Source: Mycteria americana (lineage: Eukaryota > Chordata > Aves > Ciconiiformes > Ciconiidae). From it: a stretch of 64,000 nt of DNA. A program made the translations under genes and the position numbers. Below the pieces are notes generated by a model. That model made no database searches. It was not told the origin of the DNA and saw only the letters and a list, made by a program, of their open reading frames with translations. Location: NCBI RefSeq assembly GCF_035582795.1, contig NC_134366.1, positions 8,104,828 through 8,168,827 of the forward strand, given 5' to 3'. Below, piece by piece: positions 36,015 to 48,600 of this stretch. How positions within the stretch are numbered: the first letter of the stretch is position 1; each line of letters begins with the position of its first letter.

Positions 36015-37895
36015 CTGCCTTAACTTCTCAGTATCTGCTTGAGACATATTCATGGTATTCTGTGTATCTGTTACTCCTGTAGTGGGTGCTGGGCCAGGAA
36101 CTTGTGAAACTTTGGGAAACTGTTGTCCTTGAGAAGTCATCGGAGAATTTCCAGATGCATTGAAGTTGCCCTCAGACCCAGGCCGTGGCTGTTCAGAAGC
36201 ATCATGGGCCAGCTGACCAGTTCCAAAAGATTCTGGCTGAGGTCTTGGAGTCATCGGTGGTTGATCATATGGGTCACGTGCTGGAGCAGCTGGACCATGG
36301 CTAAATGAATCTGTTATTGCAGGTCCTGCAGGTCTGGGAGTTTGAGAACACGGATCTGATGGCCTGACAAAAGTGCCCTGCAACCTGTTCTGTGGTGTCT
36401 GCAGGAAAGGATCTCTATTTGGTATTAGTCCTGGTCTTGTCATTGCAGGTCTGTTAAAACTCTCTGGAATCCCTGGCCTTGGAGTTGCTGGTTGCTGAGA
36501 ATAAGGATCATTGAGAACTGGCCTTGGTGTTCCAGGAGGTTGGGCGTACGGATCAGAATGTCTCTGATTTGCTGGGGACTGAGTAAATAAATCCGCTGGC
36601 TGAGCAGGTCTTGGTGTTGGTGGTTGCTGCATATACGGATCAACTGTGGTGGGCCGAGGAGTTCCTGGAGGTTGGGCATAAGGATCAGCAACTGGCCGAG
36701 GAGTACCTGGAGGCTGGGAGTAAGGGTCCTGAGAAGCTGGCCTTGAAATGGGTCCAGATTGAGGGAAAGAATCACTCTGTTGTCGTACTATCCGGGGTGG
36801 ATGGGCAAAAGTGTCCTTTATTGCAGGATGGGGAGTAAGCGGAGGCTGGCTGTACGGATCATTAGGCTGATTATGGGAAAAGTTATCCACTGGCCTTGGT
36901 GTCAAAGCAGGCCTTTCATACGGATCAACAGCAACGCGCCTTGGTGTAGTTGGCATCGATGCATAAGGATCTTGCGGGGACTGAGGTGGGCGCATGGGCG
37001 TTTTAAAAGGTCCAGGGCTACCATCAACAGGAGTAGGAGTAGGAGTCAATGGTGGCCGCGCATACGCATCAGCAGAAGTTACCCTCTGTCTCTGAAACGT
37101 ATCAGTTCTAGGAGCCGGCTTAGTAAATGGATCACTGCTTCCAGCTGCTAAAGGAACCTTCCCTGACTGTTCCATAACTATGGGCGATCTTGGGACCCCC
37201 AATGGTTTGGAGAACTGCTCTGATGCCATGACAGGCCTGGGTGTGTCTGGTGGCTTTGCATAGGGATCACTGCTACCTGGAGATGAAGAACATGAATCCC
37301 TGACTGGAGAAGGCCTGCTTCCTGATGGTTCAGTTACCTGAATAGGCCTAGATACGGATGACTGTGGTGCACAGGTATCTAACGGTGCAATGGAACTTCT
37401 TCTAACAAAGTTTTGGTTAATGGGTGCTGGTCTAGGTGTTCCCACCATTTTAGCATATGGATCCATTGGAGAAGGAGGTCTTGTGTTTGTGGAACCTGGA
37501 GAAAACATCTGTTGTGATGATGTCTGAGGAGTCTGAGACTGAGACAGTGAATCATGTACTGAGATTCGGGTTGGAGTAGGGGGTGGGGCTTGTGGTTTTA
37601 GGAACACATCATCTGAGGATGCTGACGTAGGCGTAGCAGGTAGCTGCTGCTTTGTAAATAGATCCTTATGGAATGTCTGTTGTGCAGGAGACATATTTCC
37701 ATTGCCAGTCTGTGGTGTTAAGGGGCTCTGGATCCCACTGCTAGGTGTGTCTGAGCCAGACTGGTTCAGAAGCTGTTGTGAACCAAACTGCTGCTGCTGC
37801 TGTTGCTGCTGCTGTTGCTGCTGCTCATTTTTCACTTGTTCAAGCTTCTGCGTGGCTTCTATTTTGGCTTGCTGCTTACTTTTTTGCCGCATTTG
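36015..37895 (-). CDS. KMT2C: KMT2C E15: poly-Q and DPYxxPPxTPRP repeat exon
   Basis: 1,881 nt, 627 codons, phase 0 to 0. It starts QMRQKSKQQAKIEATQKLEQ, then about twelve Gln (CAG with CAA interruptions) and FGSQQ. After SGSDTPSSGIQSPLTPQ the rest is a degenerate repeat of DPYAQPPGTPRP type: about eleven DPY, two DPF and one DAY units, most followed by a TPRP. It ends NTMNMSQADTEKLRQ. The repeats are low-complexity and Pro-rich, as in mammalian KMT2C, whose units differ in number and sequence. No stop or frameshift interrupts the exon. Confidence 0.96.
36240..37480 (-). repeat. KMT2C: Degenerate DPYxxPPxTPRP coding repeats
   Basis: Protein-level units of about 14-16 residues, some interrupted by 20-40-residue spacers. 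The tightest tandem block is 36480-36740, where at least five consecutive units share DPYxQPPGTPRP-like sequence, and some share long DNA identity as well. Known in mammalian KMT2C, so it predates the bird-mammal split. Confidence 0.9.
37788..37823 (-). repeat. KMT2C: CAG/CAA tract in E15 (about Gln12)
   Basis: Twelve Gln codons, two of them CAA. The interruptions should stabilise the length. The tract continues a Gln-rich helix, QKLEQVKNE. Confidence 0.9.
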
Positions 37896-38544
37896 CTGTT
37901 TTAAAAGTATGAGGAAAAAGGTTACGCTTGTAAGTCCAGGGTATACAAAATCTTTCTGATGACTGAATCTGTAATTAAAACTTCGGGACACATCAAAGAT
38001 CAATTATAAATAATTGTAAATCACAAATTTTAAATGCAAGGGTCTAGCTATTTGTGAAGTTCAACTACCTTGACATGCACCTTGATTACCTGGGAAGAAG
38101 CATTTCCCAGGCTGCCTAAAGAGCAGCACTGCTTTCCAACCTTATACTCTGAAGACGAAAGGTTACTGACAGATGCAGCACTGATGTGAGGCAAATGGGC
38201 TCTGAAAGACAACCAGCCCAATTTGAAGCAGCAGGCTGCAGGACAAGGTTACTGCAATATAGGGTATATAAAAACAAACTACTGCACTAGCCAGCCAGCC
38301 ATACAGAGAAAGAATAACCTATTTCCATAATAGGTAGAATTTAAGAGTCAAAGTTTTAAAACAAAGTTTTCTAACATTTACAAGCAGCTTCTCTTCTGAT
38401 AGCATCTATTTTTTTCCCCACACAGAATGGCTAACTGTATACACTTCTACAAAGAAAGATTAAAATTGATTTTATTACAACAGTTTCCAACAATGCAATA
38501 AAAAGCTGGAAAAAAAATAACAAAACACCCTAAATGCAACATAC

Positions 38545-38727
38545 CTGTCTGAATTTCCATTCCTGCTCATGTTCTGATTCCCTCTGTTTTAATGGATCTT
38601 TAAAGAGGTCGGAGTCGATGCGTGAGCTAGGATCAATGCTATCCTGTTGTTGCTGCCTTTTCATGGAGTCATTTGACATCTGTACTTTATTGATGCGCAA
38701 AGCAGCTCTATTATCTCTGGCTTTTTG
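38545..38727 (-). CDS. KMT2C: KMT2C E14: end of HMG-box-like domain
   Basis: 183 nt, phase 0 to 0. It encodes QKARDNRAALRINKVQMSND, then SMKRQQQDSIDPSSRIDSDL, FKDPLKQRESEHEQEWKFRQ. The start completes the HMG box. The intron on the 3' side (37896-38544, 649 nt) and on the 5' side (38728-40533, 1,806 nt) contain no element I recognise. Confidence 0.95.
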
Positions 38728-40533
38728 CTGGGAAAAGAAAAAAAATCTAGTTAGCCTTGATTTCTTCTGCTAAGTGTGAACACTGCATCTGTTATTCCTA
38801 CAAAATCTACAACCAAATTATTTGTGCAGACTGTTTTAATCACATGCATACTTGTGAAAACTAAACTATGTACTTTAAAAGGAATTCCAAACTGAAAATA
38901 CTTCATCTCTATAGAAATTCTGCATTTAAACTAACATACATGGAAAGAGCTAAGGAACTATTTAGCAGTAGAGGTTTTCTATGCATTAGGAGCCTCTGTT
39001 TGGGTACTGTGCGGTGCCAAGAAAGCATGAATCCCACCAGTTTACCTTTCAAATCACATATTGGTGTCATCTGCAATCTGAAGACATGAGCACACAGATG
39101 ATGTCTGGATCAATAAAGGCCACTAATGTGAAGAACTTCAATGACAAGAAAAATACAGTCTACTTCATTAAATAGCCTCTATAGATCTCAGCCTGTGTTA
39201 AGTTAGCAGTATAAACACAGGATATGGGCTTATGGATCAGGAAAAATTGGATGGAAGAACAGCAATTCCTCTTCAATGAGGCATTTTACAGCCATACTGA
39301 CAGTTTAAAGCATCTAATGGAAGTTTCAAAGAGTCTGTTTTACCACCAATCTAGGATGTGATTCCTTTTCTGAATCAAACCCTCACATCTTTTTCACAAT
39401 TTTATTTGCCGTTGTCAAGTAGGGGTTGCCTAGCAGAAAAGGCTTAAATCCTTCCCCTCCAACAATGAAACAATGACATGGATGAGAGCACCAGTGTCAC
39501 AGCAGCAGACAAATTAGTGTCATTTTCCCCTATAAGTGATGGGATTGGGCATACTAAGGAAAGTAAAAAGTCTACAGTGAAAATTTACTAACATCTGAAT
39601 TTCATTTCTAAGGTAGCCTTTACTCATCCCCACAGAGCATAAGTCCCCCAGGAGAGGTACCGCTGCAGCTTCTTGCATGCACAATGCCAGGAACACTAGC
39701 AACAGCTGAATGGCAAGAGTACATGGACTGTAACTTCTGTGAGGAAATAACTGCTTCTTGCCATGTAAATACTTATGGGCACATGTATGTGCACTTGCAT
39801 GCACCCTCTTCCTGAACATGAAGGAAATGACTCAGATGTGAAGAAGGTGAATGCTTTTGGAGAGAAAAATGGAGTCCTTCACGCTCCCCACAACATGGAA
39901 AATATCAAAAGAGTTTCCACCACAAAGCAACAGAAGAGATTAAGTAGTGAAGGGGAACAGTAAGGCAAGAAGACAGGAGGAGAAGAAAATAAGGAAAGTA
40001 TGGATGTGAGCACTGACGCCTCTGGAATAGTTACTTCAACAGGTGAAAGACTTCAGCAACTCTAACGGGGCAAAAAAGAAAAGACTAGTGAGAGGGGAAG
40101 ATGAAAGAGAGGAAGGTCACATAATGATTTGTTATTATCCTTCTGAAGAAACTGGTGAGATCCTGTGCAGAAAGAGACAGAGCAAATAAGACTTGAGGCA
40201 CGAATCAAATGTAGCAAAGAGGCAGTGGGAACCACAAATGTTCTCGTCTCAGATGGTGTCTTTAGATTGCACAATACTAATATAGTTTATTCCAAAGCTG
40301 AAAAGCAAAGAAAACAGGTAGAAGTATTCAGAATTAGAAGTTAAATTACAAAGGCATTCTTGGAGTAAGTGAACTTTCATTAACCCTAGAACTTAATTTG
40401 TTAAAAAAAAAAAACGAACAAAAAAACCCCTAAAAAACCAAAACAACAAAACCAAAAAACACAACCAGTAAAACCTTATAGATTAAATACATGTTTGCTG
40501 GAAGTAGGGAATGCAGGTGGTAGTTGTCCTTAC

Positions 40534-40607
40534 CACATATGGAGCCCTCTCCTGTGAGCTTGCTTTCCTCCACAGTTTAGCAATCTGCTTCACTCTTGTA
40601 GCCCAAT
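40534..40607 (-). CDS. KMT2C: KMT2C E13: HMG-box core
   Basis: 74 nt, phase 1 to 0. It encodes DWATRVKQIAKLWRKASSQE, then RAPYV. The WxxRxKQIxKLWRK helix is typical of the HMG-box-like domain of KMT2C/D, a likely DNA or histone-tail binder. Only 116 nt separate it from E12. Confidence 0.95.
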
Positions 40608-40723
40608 CTGCAACCAAAACTTGTGTTAATACATAAGGCTTTGATAAGTCTGTTTTGCATTCTTTCAAATCAAGATGCATAAATTGCTACAAAGTATTTA
40701 ACTTTATTCACTAAATCACTCAC

Positions 40724-40938
40724 CTGGGAATTCTTCCTTTAGGTTAGGGAAGTTGATATTTGTATAGAGAACAGGTGCTACTGTTGCCATTTCACCCAAA
40801 GCTTCTTCTTTTTCCCACTTAAGAGTGCTTCTTTGAGCATTGGACATTGTATCGCCTTCACCTTCCAAAGCTGGAGCAGATGGTGCCCATGTGCTGTTCC
40901 GATCACTTACCATTGGATTGAACGCTGGATTCTTATCC
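40724..40938 (-). CDS. KMT2C: KMT2C E12: lead into HMG box
   Basis: 215 nt, phase 2 to 1. It encodes DKNPAFNPMVSDRNSTWAPS, then APALEGEGDTMSNAQRSTLK, WEKEEALGEMATVAPVLYTN and INFPNLKEEFP. The SxxQRSTLKWEKEEALGE and VLYxNINFPNLK blocks are common to KMT2C and KMT2D. Confidence 0.95.
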
Positions 40939-41184
40939 CTGACAAATCATAAAAGGGGTTTGTTTTATAGATAGATTGCTCTCAGTATAAAAACCCCAAA
41001 CACTTAGCAAAGTACTTATTCTGTCTGCTACTTCAGTAGTGAACAGGCTGCAAGAATACCTAAGTTTTTGTAGTGGCTGTCAAGAACTAAGCAGTTAAAT
41101 ACTAGTAATATCACAGTATTAATAACACCACCACCCCCCAAGTGATAAATGCATGGACATTTTTTATTTCTCATCTTGACTTAC

Positions 41185-41323
41185 CTGGTATCAGTATATG
41201 GTTGCTGTGTAATGGGAGAGAAAGTGCCCAGTCCACCTCCAGCAGTCAAAGCTGTATGAGGGAGATGAGGGTTAGGGCCAATCAGACCATTCATAAGGGG
41301 CACTCTTGGAAACGCATTCTCTC
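41185..41323 (-). CDS. KMT2C: KMT2C E11: linker
   Basis: 139 nt, phase 1 to 2. It encodes ENAFPRVPLMNGLIGPNPHL, then PHTALTAGGGLGTFSPITQQ and PYTDT. The PLMNGLIG block is conserved. The intron on the 5' side (41324-43449, 2,126 nt) holds an (AT)9 repeat and nothing else recognised. Confidence 0.93.
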
Positions 41324-42834
41324 CTGGAAAGAAGAAGTTTAAATTACTGTTTTAAAGGGTGACTACTTTTAAGGTAGAGGTGGAAATTTTCAGAGAAAAA
41401 ATGATGTCTCATCTAATGAAAAACTAATTGCTTTCAAATTTTATAGTACTGACCTTACGTTTTTCAAAAATATTTTACATCAGTTTGCATTGCTTCCCTA
41501 CAAGCTTAAGGGGTTCTTTTCTACTGTATCACATCCCTGTACAGATTCTTTTTCTTGTCTGAAAAATAAGTTTTTTAAAAATGGATTTCCAAAACTTTTG
41601 CAGTAGCCCATGCTATGGTACTGCACTTTATACTGAGGTATATTCTTAAAGGCTAATGGTCTGTCATATTTGTTATACCCAGACCCAAGCAAGCATGGAA
41701 TTCCTTGCAGAATTATTATTAGCCAACCTGAACTCAACATCTCCTCTTCTGAGACTTCTGAGCAGTGTACCAAAGTAAGCCTCATTATCTACTAACTCCC
41801 TAATTTGTAACCAATGAAACAGATAAATCTAGTCAAATGAGCATCAGCATTTTCTAATTAAATGTCCAGCCTAGCAGTACGAAGGCAGAAAATTTTATTT
41901 ATTCGATTACAATATTAGGCAAATGTGGCACAGGCAGATTCATTCCAGCAGACGGCCTTTGCAGATGTTCCTACATTGAATTAACACTGGCCTTTGAATC
42001 TCTGCCACTTAAGTGTGATTATAACTCTTGTCCCAGCCTTTTCTTAAAAGCACAGAAGTAGCTCAGGAATTAGATGCATCTGTAGGATGACACTGTATCA
42101 TTCTCTCATGCTTTAGGAGACTGCCTTCTGATCTACGGGTTACATACACTATGCAGAAAGTATAGTTTGGATGAAAGTAACTCAAAATTTAAGAGAACGT
42201 GCTTTGTTATAGCTGCTAAATAGATAGCACATGGTAAGTGTGAAGACCTGGCAAATAAACAGGATGGAGAGTAAGGCCTCTGGTTTGCACTGTAGGATCA
42301 CTTGTCTTTATGAGAAGAGAGCATTCATTTTATTTGAAATTGCTGAAACTTGATGCAAGCTTCCCCATTACTGAAGCATTTATCTCACAGAAACATGTGG
42401 ATCATTACACTGTAACTGAACCAAATTATAAATCTAAAACTTTTTACTTGTGGCAGTTCCCACAGGGAGAAGTTAAACAGTCTTACAGAGCTCAAATGTT
42501 GAAGTTATCTCCAAGTACTCAAGTAACTGGGAAAGAGGCAATGATATCTATATTATCTTTTGTTTTAAATCACCTCGTTATTTGCTTTAAACTCTCTCCT
42601 TCCTAAGACTTATTGAAATCTTTCCTTTTTATGGAAATTCATCCAACTAGGAAACCAATTGTTTTTCTTCTTATGATTAATTCACTGGTGAAATCAATTT
42701 GCATACTAGTTTTTGTAGTACCAGTATAACAGAATGGGCACTCTACAGGAGCTCAGGGAAAATCCACTAGAGGTGATGTCTGATGAGAAAAGAGTGCATT
42801 AACTATGCTCATACATACTGCTAAAAAAATATAC

Positions 42835-42852
42835 ATATATATATATATATAT
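42835..42852. repeat. (AT)9 microsatellite
   Basis: Alternating AT for 18 nt in the E10-E11 intron, with a short A-run and imperfect ATAC next to it. Confidence 0.9.
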
Positions 42853-43449
42853 GCTCTACTGGTAAAATAAGTAAAATAAAAAAATAAAATCAATCTGCCC
42901 CTTGCTTTCTATATAAGAGCAAGAATATGCTGTATCAACTCATGGTAACTTTAGTAGTAACAAAGAAAATAAATTATAATCTCCCAGATACATTTCAAAA
43001 CTACTTAGCCTTCTCTCTATTATTTGGATAGGACTAGTTAACATGTTAAACTGAATTCTTAAAGGAATTAAGACACAGTAAATCATTTTTATACAGACTC
43101 TTTCCTTACACTTGAGGAGGTACTGAAAAGTAATTAAACAGTAAAGTCAGAAGAGAACACATACTTTATCACAGACAAATTTCAAAAATATGAAAGTGTC
43201 AGCTAAAATAAAAGCTCCAATATGTCAGAAAAATCTAAAATAACTGTCCCTTTCTATTAGCAATATTTATGTGCATGTTAATCACATGCCCCCTTCAGAA
43301 CAGTTTTAGAATAATAGTTCATAAATTAACAATGGCAGATTCCACAAATTAACAATAGGAAAAAGTAAGGTGTGTCCTACTTTCACATTGGTATTTAAAA
43401 GAACTCCCCTGACCAGGCTGCTTTTTTTAAAATTAACAAAGGAACATAC

Positions 43450-43569
43450 CTTGACTGTGCAAAGACATAAGTTGCGGTGGAGGTGGAGGCTGTGGCAAAG
43501 GAGCTGGCTGCGTGGTTGCTGGACTTAATACAGCTGTGAACAAATCTTCAACATCCTTTCCTCCTAGCT
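43450..43569 (-). CDS. KMT2C: KMT2C E10: DLFTAVLSPA and Pro-rich tail
   Basis: 120 nt, phase 1 to 1. It encodes ELGGKDVEDLFTAVLSPATT, then QPAPLPQPPPPPQLMSLHSQ. KDVEDLFxAVL has the KMT2D match KDLQQLFKDVL. It is separated from E9 by an intron of only 82 nt. Confidence 0.93.
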
Positions 43570-43651
43570 CTGCAAAAACACTGTGTATGAGTTGGATGGC
43601 ATGGTTGATAAACTATATTTTATAAAAGACAACAAGGATTAGAGCACATAC

Positions 43652-43684
43652 CTGGGATTTTGTATAATTTGCCAAGAATAGCAC
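43652..43684 (-). CDS. KMT2C: KMT2C E9: 33-nt exon
   Basis: Phase 1 to 1. It encodes GAILGKLYKIP, matching vertebrate KMT2C. Flanked by introns of 82 and 174 nt, among the shortest in the window. Skipping it would remove 11 residues in frame. Confidence 0.9.
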
Positions 43685-43858
43685 CTGGACAAAGTAAAGA
43701 CAACACAGAATGAGTAATCATCAAAAGATGCAATAAAATTTATTCTGCAACTAAGTCCAAATAGGTATGTTATAATACATAGACAGTAATTTGAGAAAAA
43801 AAGAGAAGATTTCTACTTAAGTTTTCTAGAAGACCAAGATCAAGGACAAAAAAATTAC

Positions 43859-43996
43859 CGTCTGTGACCATTTTGTCTAGCTCTGGACTCAGGATTCCAT
43901 CCAACTGTTCTTCACTCAATGGCCGTGAACTCTGGTTGACATTCGGCTGAGGCAGAGAAGAAGGATCATCAGAGATGGGTCCAATATCCAATCCAG
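43859..43996 (-). CDS. KMT2C: KMT2C E8: acidic LSEEQLDGILSPELDKMV segment
   Basis: 138 nt, phase 1 to 1. It encodes GLDIGPISDDPSSLPQPNVN, then QSSRPLSEEQLDGILSPELD and KMVTD. The block is conserved in KMT2C. KMT2D has the shorter LDRISTEELPKM version. The intron on the 5' side (43997-45571, 1,575 nt) holds nothing recognised. Confidence 0.94.
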
Positions 43997-45571
43997 CTGA
44001 AGGAAGAAAGAATATTAAGTTAGACATAAGTAGTAAAATTTATTGGTACAGAATAAAGAGCATAAAACTTTTTTTTCCCCTAGAGCTGAACTATCAACTA
44101 AACCAAAACTTTCTAAGGTTTGAAAGGTAAGGTAAAATAAGGCATTCAATAGAAAAAGTAAACAAAACCGTCCACTATTTACCTCCAGTTTACTGTATTG
44201 TTTGAGGAATGTTAATTGACTAGAATGCAACTAGAAGAATAGGAAATTTTTGTTGAAATAAGACTACTAAGTTTAGGTACAGCATGTTTTCGAGTGTATA
44301 GTTTTCAGTACACAGGTTCCACTATAACTATTCTTCACATTTTAAAAACAATCACACCACTAGTCAATATGGTTCATCCTCATGTACCTTAAGGTTCACC
44401 CTATATGTTCTTATAATATTACATTAAATATCTACTGAAGTGCTACTGAAGTGTAGTCAGTATCAAACAAGTTACAGCAGTTTCTGTTTCAAAAACAACT
44501 ACTGAATATTCTGGGTTACATCAGACAAAGTGATTTGTTGGTACTGAGAAAACATAACTTACTACATAAATTTCCTAACATCCTTTACAAGTCGATAAAT
44601 CTCTCAAATGAGAAAGATCTTTGAAAAAAAGAACTATATACTTCAGTATTTATTTCTGTATTAGATACCAAATAAAAACAAATTTAAAATAATGAAACGT
44701 GCCGTTCTACTTATTGTCAGCCTGTGTTTTACATGAAGTGATGAGTCATCATCCAGTGGAAACAAAAAGATTTGATGCTGACTGCTTTATTCATGCTTTA
44801 ATTTATACACTTTGTTAGAATGCTTTTAATTTACAAAAGATACCACTATGATAAAAACTACACACTACTACTAGAAGTAATATTAAAATTAACAGTGACA
44901 GCAAGAAAATGCATGGGTTTGTATCATGAAACACAAAAACTCAGGAAGGTTTTTAAAAGCTGTAAGCAAAACTTTATGCAGTACTCTTAAATGCAGAGTG
45001 CAGAGTTTATAGGTCGTGTTAAACTCAAACACCACAGAAAGAGCAGAAAATGAAAGCATGAACTAGTGACACAGTAAAGGAGTACTAGTTTCTACACATG
45101 CAGTTCTTTCAGCTAAAACCACTAGGAAAGATGACTACTTCTAACCATGGATCATCCATTGTTTAGTTTCTTACCAAATGGGGAGGGTGAGTTCTCAACC
45201 TGGAAAGTGCATAAATCAAGACCTACAGGACCCAAACCAGATAAAATGGATGATTATAACACGAAAACAAAAAAAAGCAAAGAAAAAGCTGCATGCTGAA
45301 AAAAGCTACGCAGGTATGATAGACAACGGCAGCTACATTTTATTCTCTCTTAAGCAGCAAAGCAAAGAGCCAAGTAAAACAAAATGTTGAAAAGCTTGGG
45401 GATTTTTTTTTTTGTAGAAGACAACAAAATCATCTCAAACCAAGGTATTCTTAAGATATGAAAATTGGATCCGAAATCACCTAGAGCATAGATACAATAC
45501 AACAAATACATCTATAATAAAGAGGGAAAAAAAGAAAACAAATACTAGAGAGACCTCATACACATACATAC

Positions 45572-45676
45572 CCGAATGATCTCCAGACTTTACCAAATCA
45601 TCAGAAAGTATTCCAAGAATATCATCATCAGTATTTAAGACCTCAGAAAGATCGACTAAAGGATCATCGGTGCCAC
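45572..45676 (-). CDS. KMT2C: KMT2C E7: acidic linker
   Basis: 105 nt, phase 1 to 1. It encodes GGTDDPLVDLSEVLNTDDDI, then LGILSDDLVKSGDHS. SEVLNTDDDILGI is specific to KMT2C. The acidic, short-helix composition suggests an interaction segment (inference). Confidence 0.94.
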
Positions 45677-48600
45677 CTGTATAAGATGCAATAAATAAAA
45701 TCAACCAGTCACGGCATTTATACATGACTCTGTTGATGTACTATAGCTTGAGCTATAAACTCACAGATTTTACAGGCTAGAAGGGCTTTCTATAGTGTGT
45801 TATGTACTGCAAGTCACTCTGGGGTGAGAGACTGTGCTGACTAGCATCCCCTCCCATCTTCACATGCTTACATTGTTTAGTATTTTCTCCAATACAGTTA
45901 AAGTGATAATGTAATCAGTCATGTGGAAGAAAGACCGGATGGTTTTAGGGGAAAAAAAACAAGATCTAATGAGAACTTGCACCCTGTAAGACACAAAGGC
46001 CTGTGAATTTAAAAGTCAACAAATAGGTTTTAGAAAGGACACAGCTCACAGGAAATCAACAGGGAATATTAAAAAAAAAAAAAAAGGTAAGAAAGTAATC
46101 AGTACTTCTCTTACCACCACTATCTTTCTTAAGACTACAGAGCAACCAGTCACTACACCCTCATAGGGAAGTAAAACGTAGGAGTAACAAGCAGTAGTAA
46201 GTAAACGGAAATTGGAAATGCTATTTTTAACATCAGAGGAAATCCTGAAGGAAGTGAGAACAGCCAGAGGTAGAAATGTCATGTTTGTTTGTTGTCTTGG
46301 AAAAACTGGCCTGGTCCTAGCAATAAATTATTTAATATTAAATAATAAATTCTGGATATGATTATCTTCTTGACATCCAATTCGTTAGAGAGAAACAACT
46401 CCAAATGGCCCATCTGGTTTTATTAAGTAGTTTTTTAGGACTATTACAGATGCGCAACATCTGAAGAAAATTGTTTGACAAATAAATAGAAGTTGAGAAA
46501 AATATTTTCCAGAAGAACTGCAGACTATCATGACTACACAAGCAATCATTGCAAGACCAATGAATCATGAAAAGATGGTAAAATATACAAATACACATGT
46601 AATTAAACAGAGAAAAGGGATTAATACAAGTCATACAATGTACAGTGTATAAAACAAATACGGGCAGGTTGAAGAGGGACCAGGAAGTCAAAGAGCAAAC
46701 ATATTTCATAGATATATGGTTATCTTTCCCACTGTTACAACCCAACTGCCCCAGGAAAGTATTTCTAGCTTAATTCAGAGGCCTGGTGCCAAGGATTTAC
46801 TTATATCATAAGGCTACTTTCCAAGCTGCTAAATTTTAAGTGATTTAAATGTTCCTTCTGCTGCTTTTCAGAGACAGCCTTTTTCCCCTCCACCATTACT
46901 GGAAGTCAAAATGAAAATGATTCTTCTTCACTTTACTATTTTTATTCCTCATTTTTATCCTTTGTAATACAGACAAGATGACACCATCCTAATTAAACCA
47001 TGTTTTAGTTTGCCACTCAACTAGGTGGATCAATGTGCCAGTGCAGACCAGTCCATTTAAACATACATAAAGAATTTGGCTCCTATTGATACAGGAGAAG
47101 TATAAAAAAGTGCCTCAAAACCACATCACTTTGTGGGTATAGTTATTTTGTGTACCTGATAAAAAGTACTATGAAATGTAAGGTTTTAAACAGAACCTAG
47201 TTGTTGCGTTTTGGGTTGGGTTGGGGTTTTTTTTGTTGTTCTTGTTGTTGGTTTTTTTTTTCCCCCGAGATACTTGTTTTCCTTCTGGCAATTTGGTCTA
47301 ATACCAATTATTCAAATAACTAACCAACCCTAGGCACTGCAAGGTGATGTTAATGACTTCAGCTGGCTGGTAGGCAAAGGATTGACTTTAGCTGTTCTTT
47401 AACTCTCCTGAATTCCTACTTGAAGGCAGGCAAGTATCAGGGAGAAAAAAGCCCTTACAAAGGAAGCACCGAGACTGTATTAGCAGCCTTTAATTCTTCT
47501 GTAGTATTTTATGTTATGGTGTTTTTCTCCACAGCCCTTAGCACTGTGCTTGAGAACAGTCCCTAAAAATTCAACTTCTAATTTGAATATATATACATTG
47601 ATTAAGTAGCTAGAAAGAGCTCAGGTGGAAAGATATAACTGAAGAGTTTACCACCCATAGCTACAAACTGGCTGTGAATAAATTCAGGCTTCAAATTAGA
47701 GGGCTCCTAACTATTAAGGCAATCAAATTCTGTAATGGCCTTCCGATGAGATTACTAGGTTGGAAAAAACCTACCTGCTTTCAAAATGGAGTTTGTTAAA
47801 TCTATAAAAAGGCTGAGTGTTAGTGATAGCAGAGGGCTAGACTCTATGATCCATAAGTCTCATATAAGACATCTAATGTAAAGCATATTTTTACATTTTT
47901 CGTCTATTTTCTTCCTCATTTTAATTCCATGTGTGCTAAATATTATCTTGGAAACAACTAAATCACTTTAGTCAGCTGCTTCAGATCAGAATCAATAGCT
48001 GGTTGACATCTGCTGCCAAACAAATAGCTCAATACTGCTCATTAATTTGACTCTTTCAGAATGGAGATGAAAACTAAGACAAAGCAAAAAGGAAAATAAT
48101 TTGCTTGTAATGCTGGATCTCTAAGAGAGCACAGTTCTACTGCTATCTCGTGATCCTGATTCCTCTGATGCATTTACTTGTATTTATTTATGAAGTTCTA
48201 AAAGAATAAAAACGTCTCTCCCAAGGCTGCAGCCACCCTAAGATATTTAATCATACAATAATGTAGCTAGTTATAAAATGTCCCAGCAGCATTTGAGTCA
48301 GCTGCACCGAGATTCAGACGACTCCTCTGCTTTTGTCTAGGAAGAATTTCTTTAGGATTCTCTGGAGACCCGACTTAAACATATGACTTTTTCAGCATCC
48401 CTAGAAAAAATATACTGAATTTAAGCTATTTCGAACTAAAGGAAAGATCACACTGCCAGAGCCTTCACAGAACACACCTTGCCAAGTGGCCTCTTTTTCA
48501 TCAGAGACACCCAGATCAAGAAATTCAAGACAGTCCTCAGACCACTCAAGATGCAACAGATCCCAATCACCACCTTCAACTTTATCCATGAACAACCAGG

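Noticed and set aside
36759..37151. Plus-strand open frame of 130 codons opposite the DPY repeats in E15
   Set aside because: Antisense shadow of a Pro-rich repeat (Arg/Trp/Gly bias); no independent evidence of a gene.
37702..37959. Plus-strand poly-Cys frame
   Set aside because: Produced by reading the CAG tract of E15 in an antisense frame.
47600..47880. Possible ancient LINE trace
   Set aside because: Resemblance to a CR1-like 3' end is too weak to list as a feature without a repeat-library comparison.
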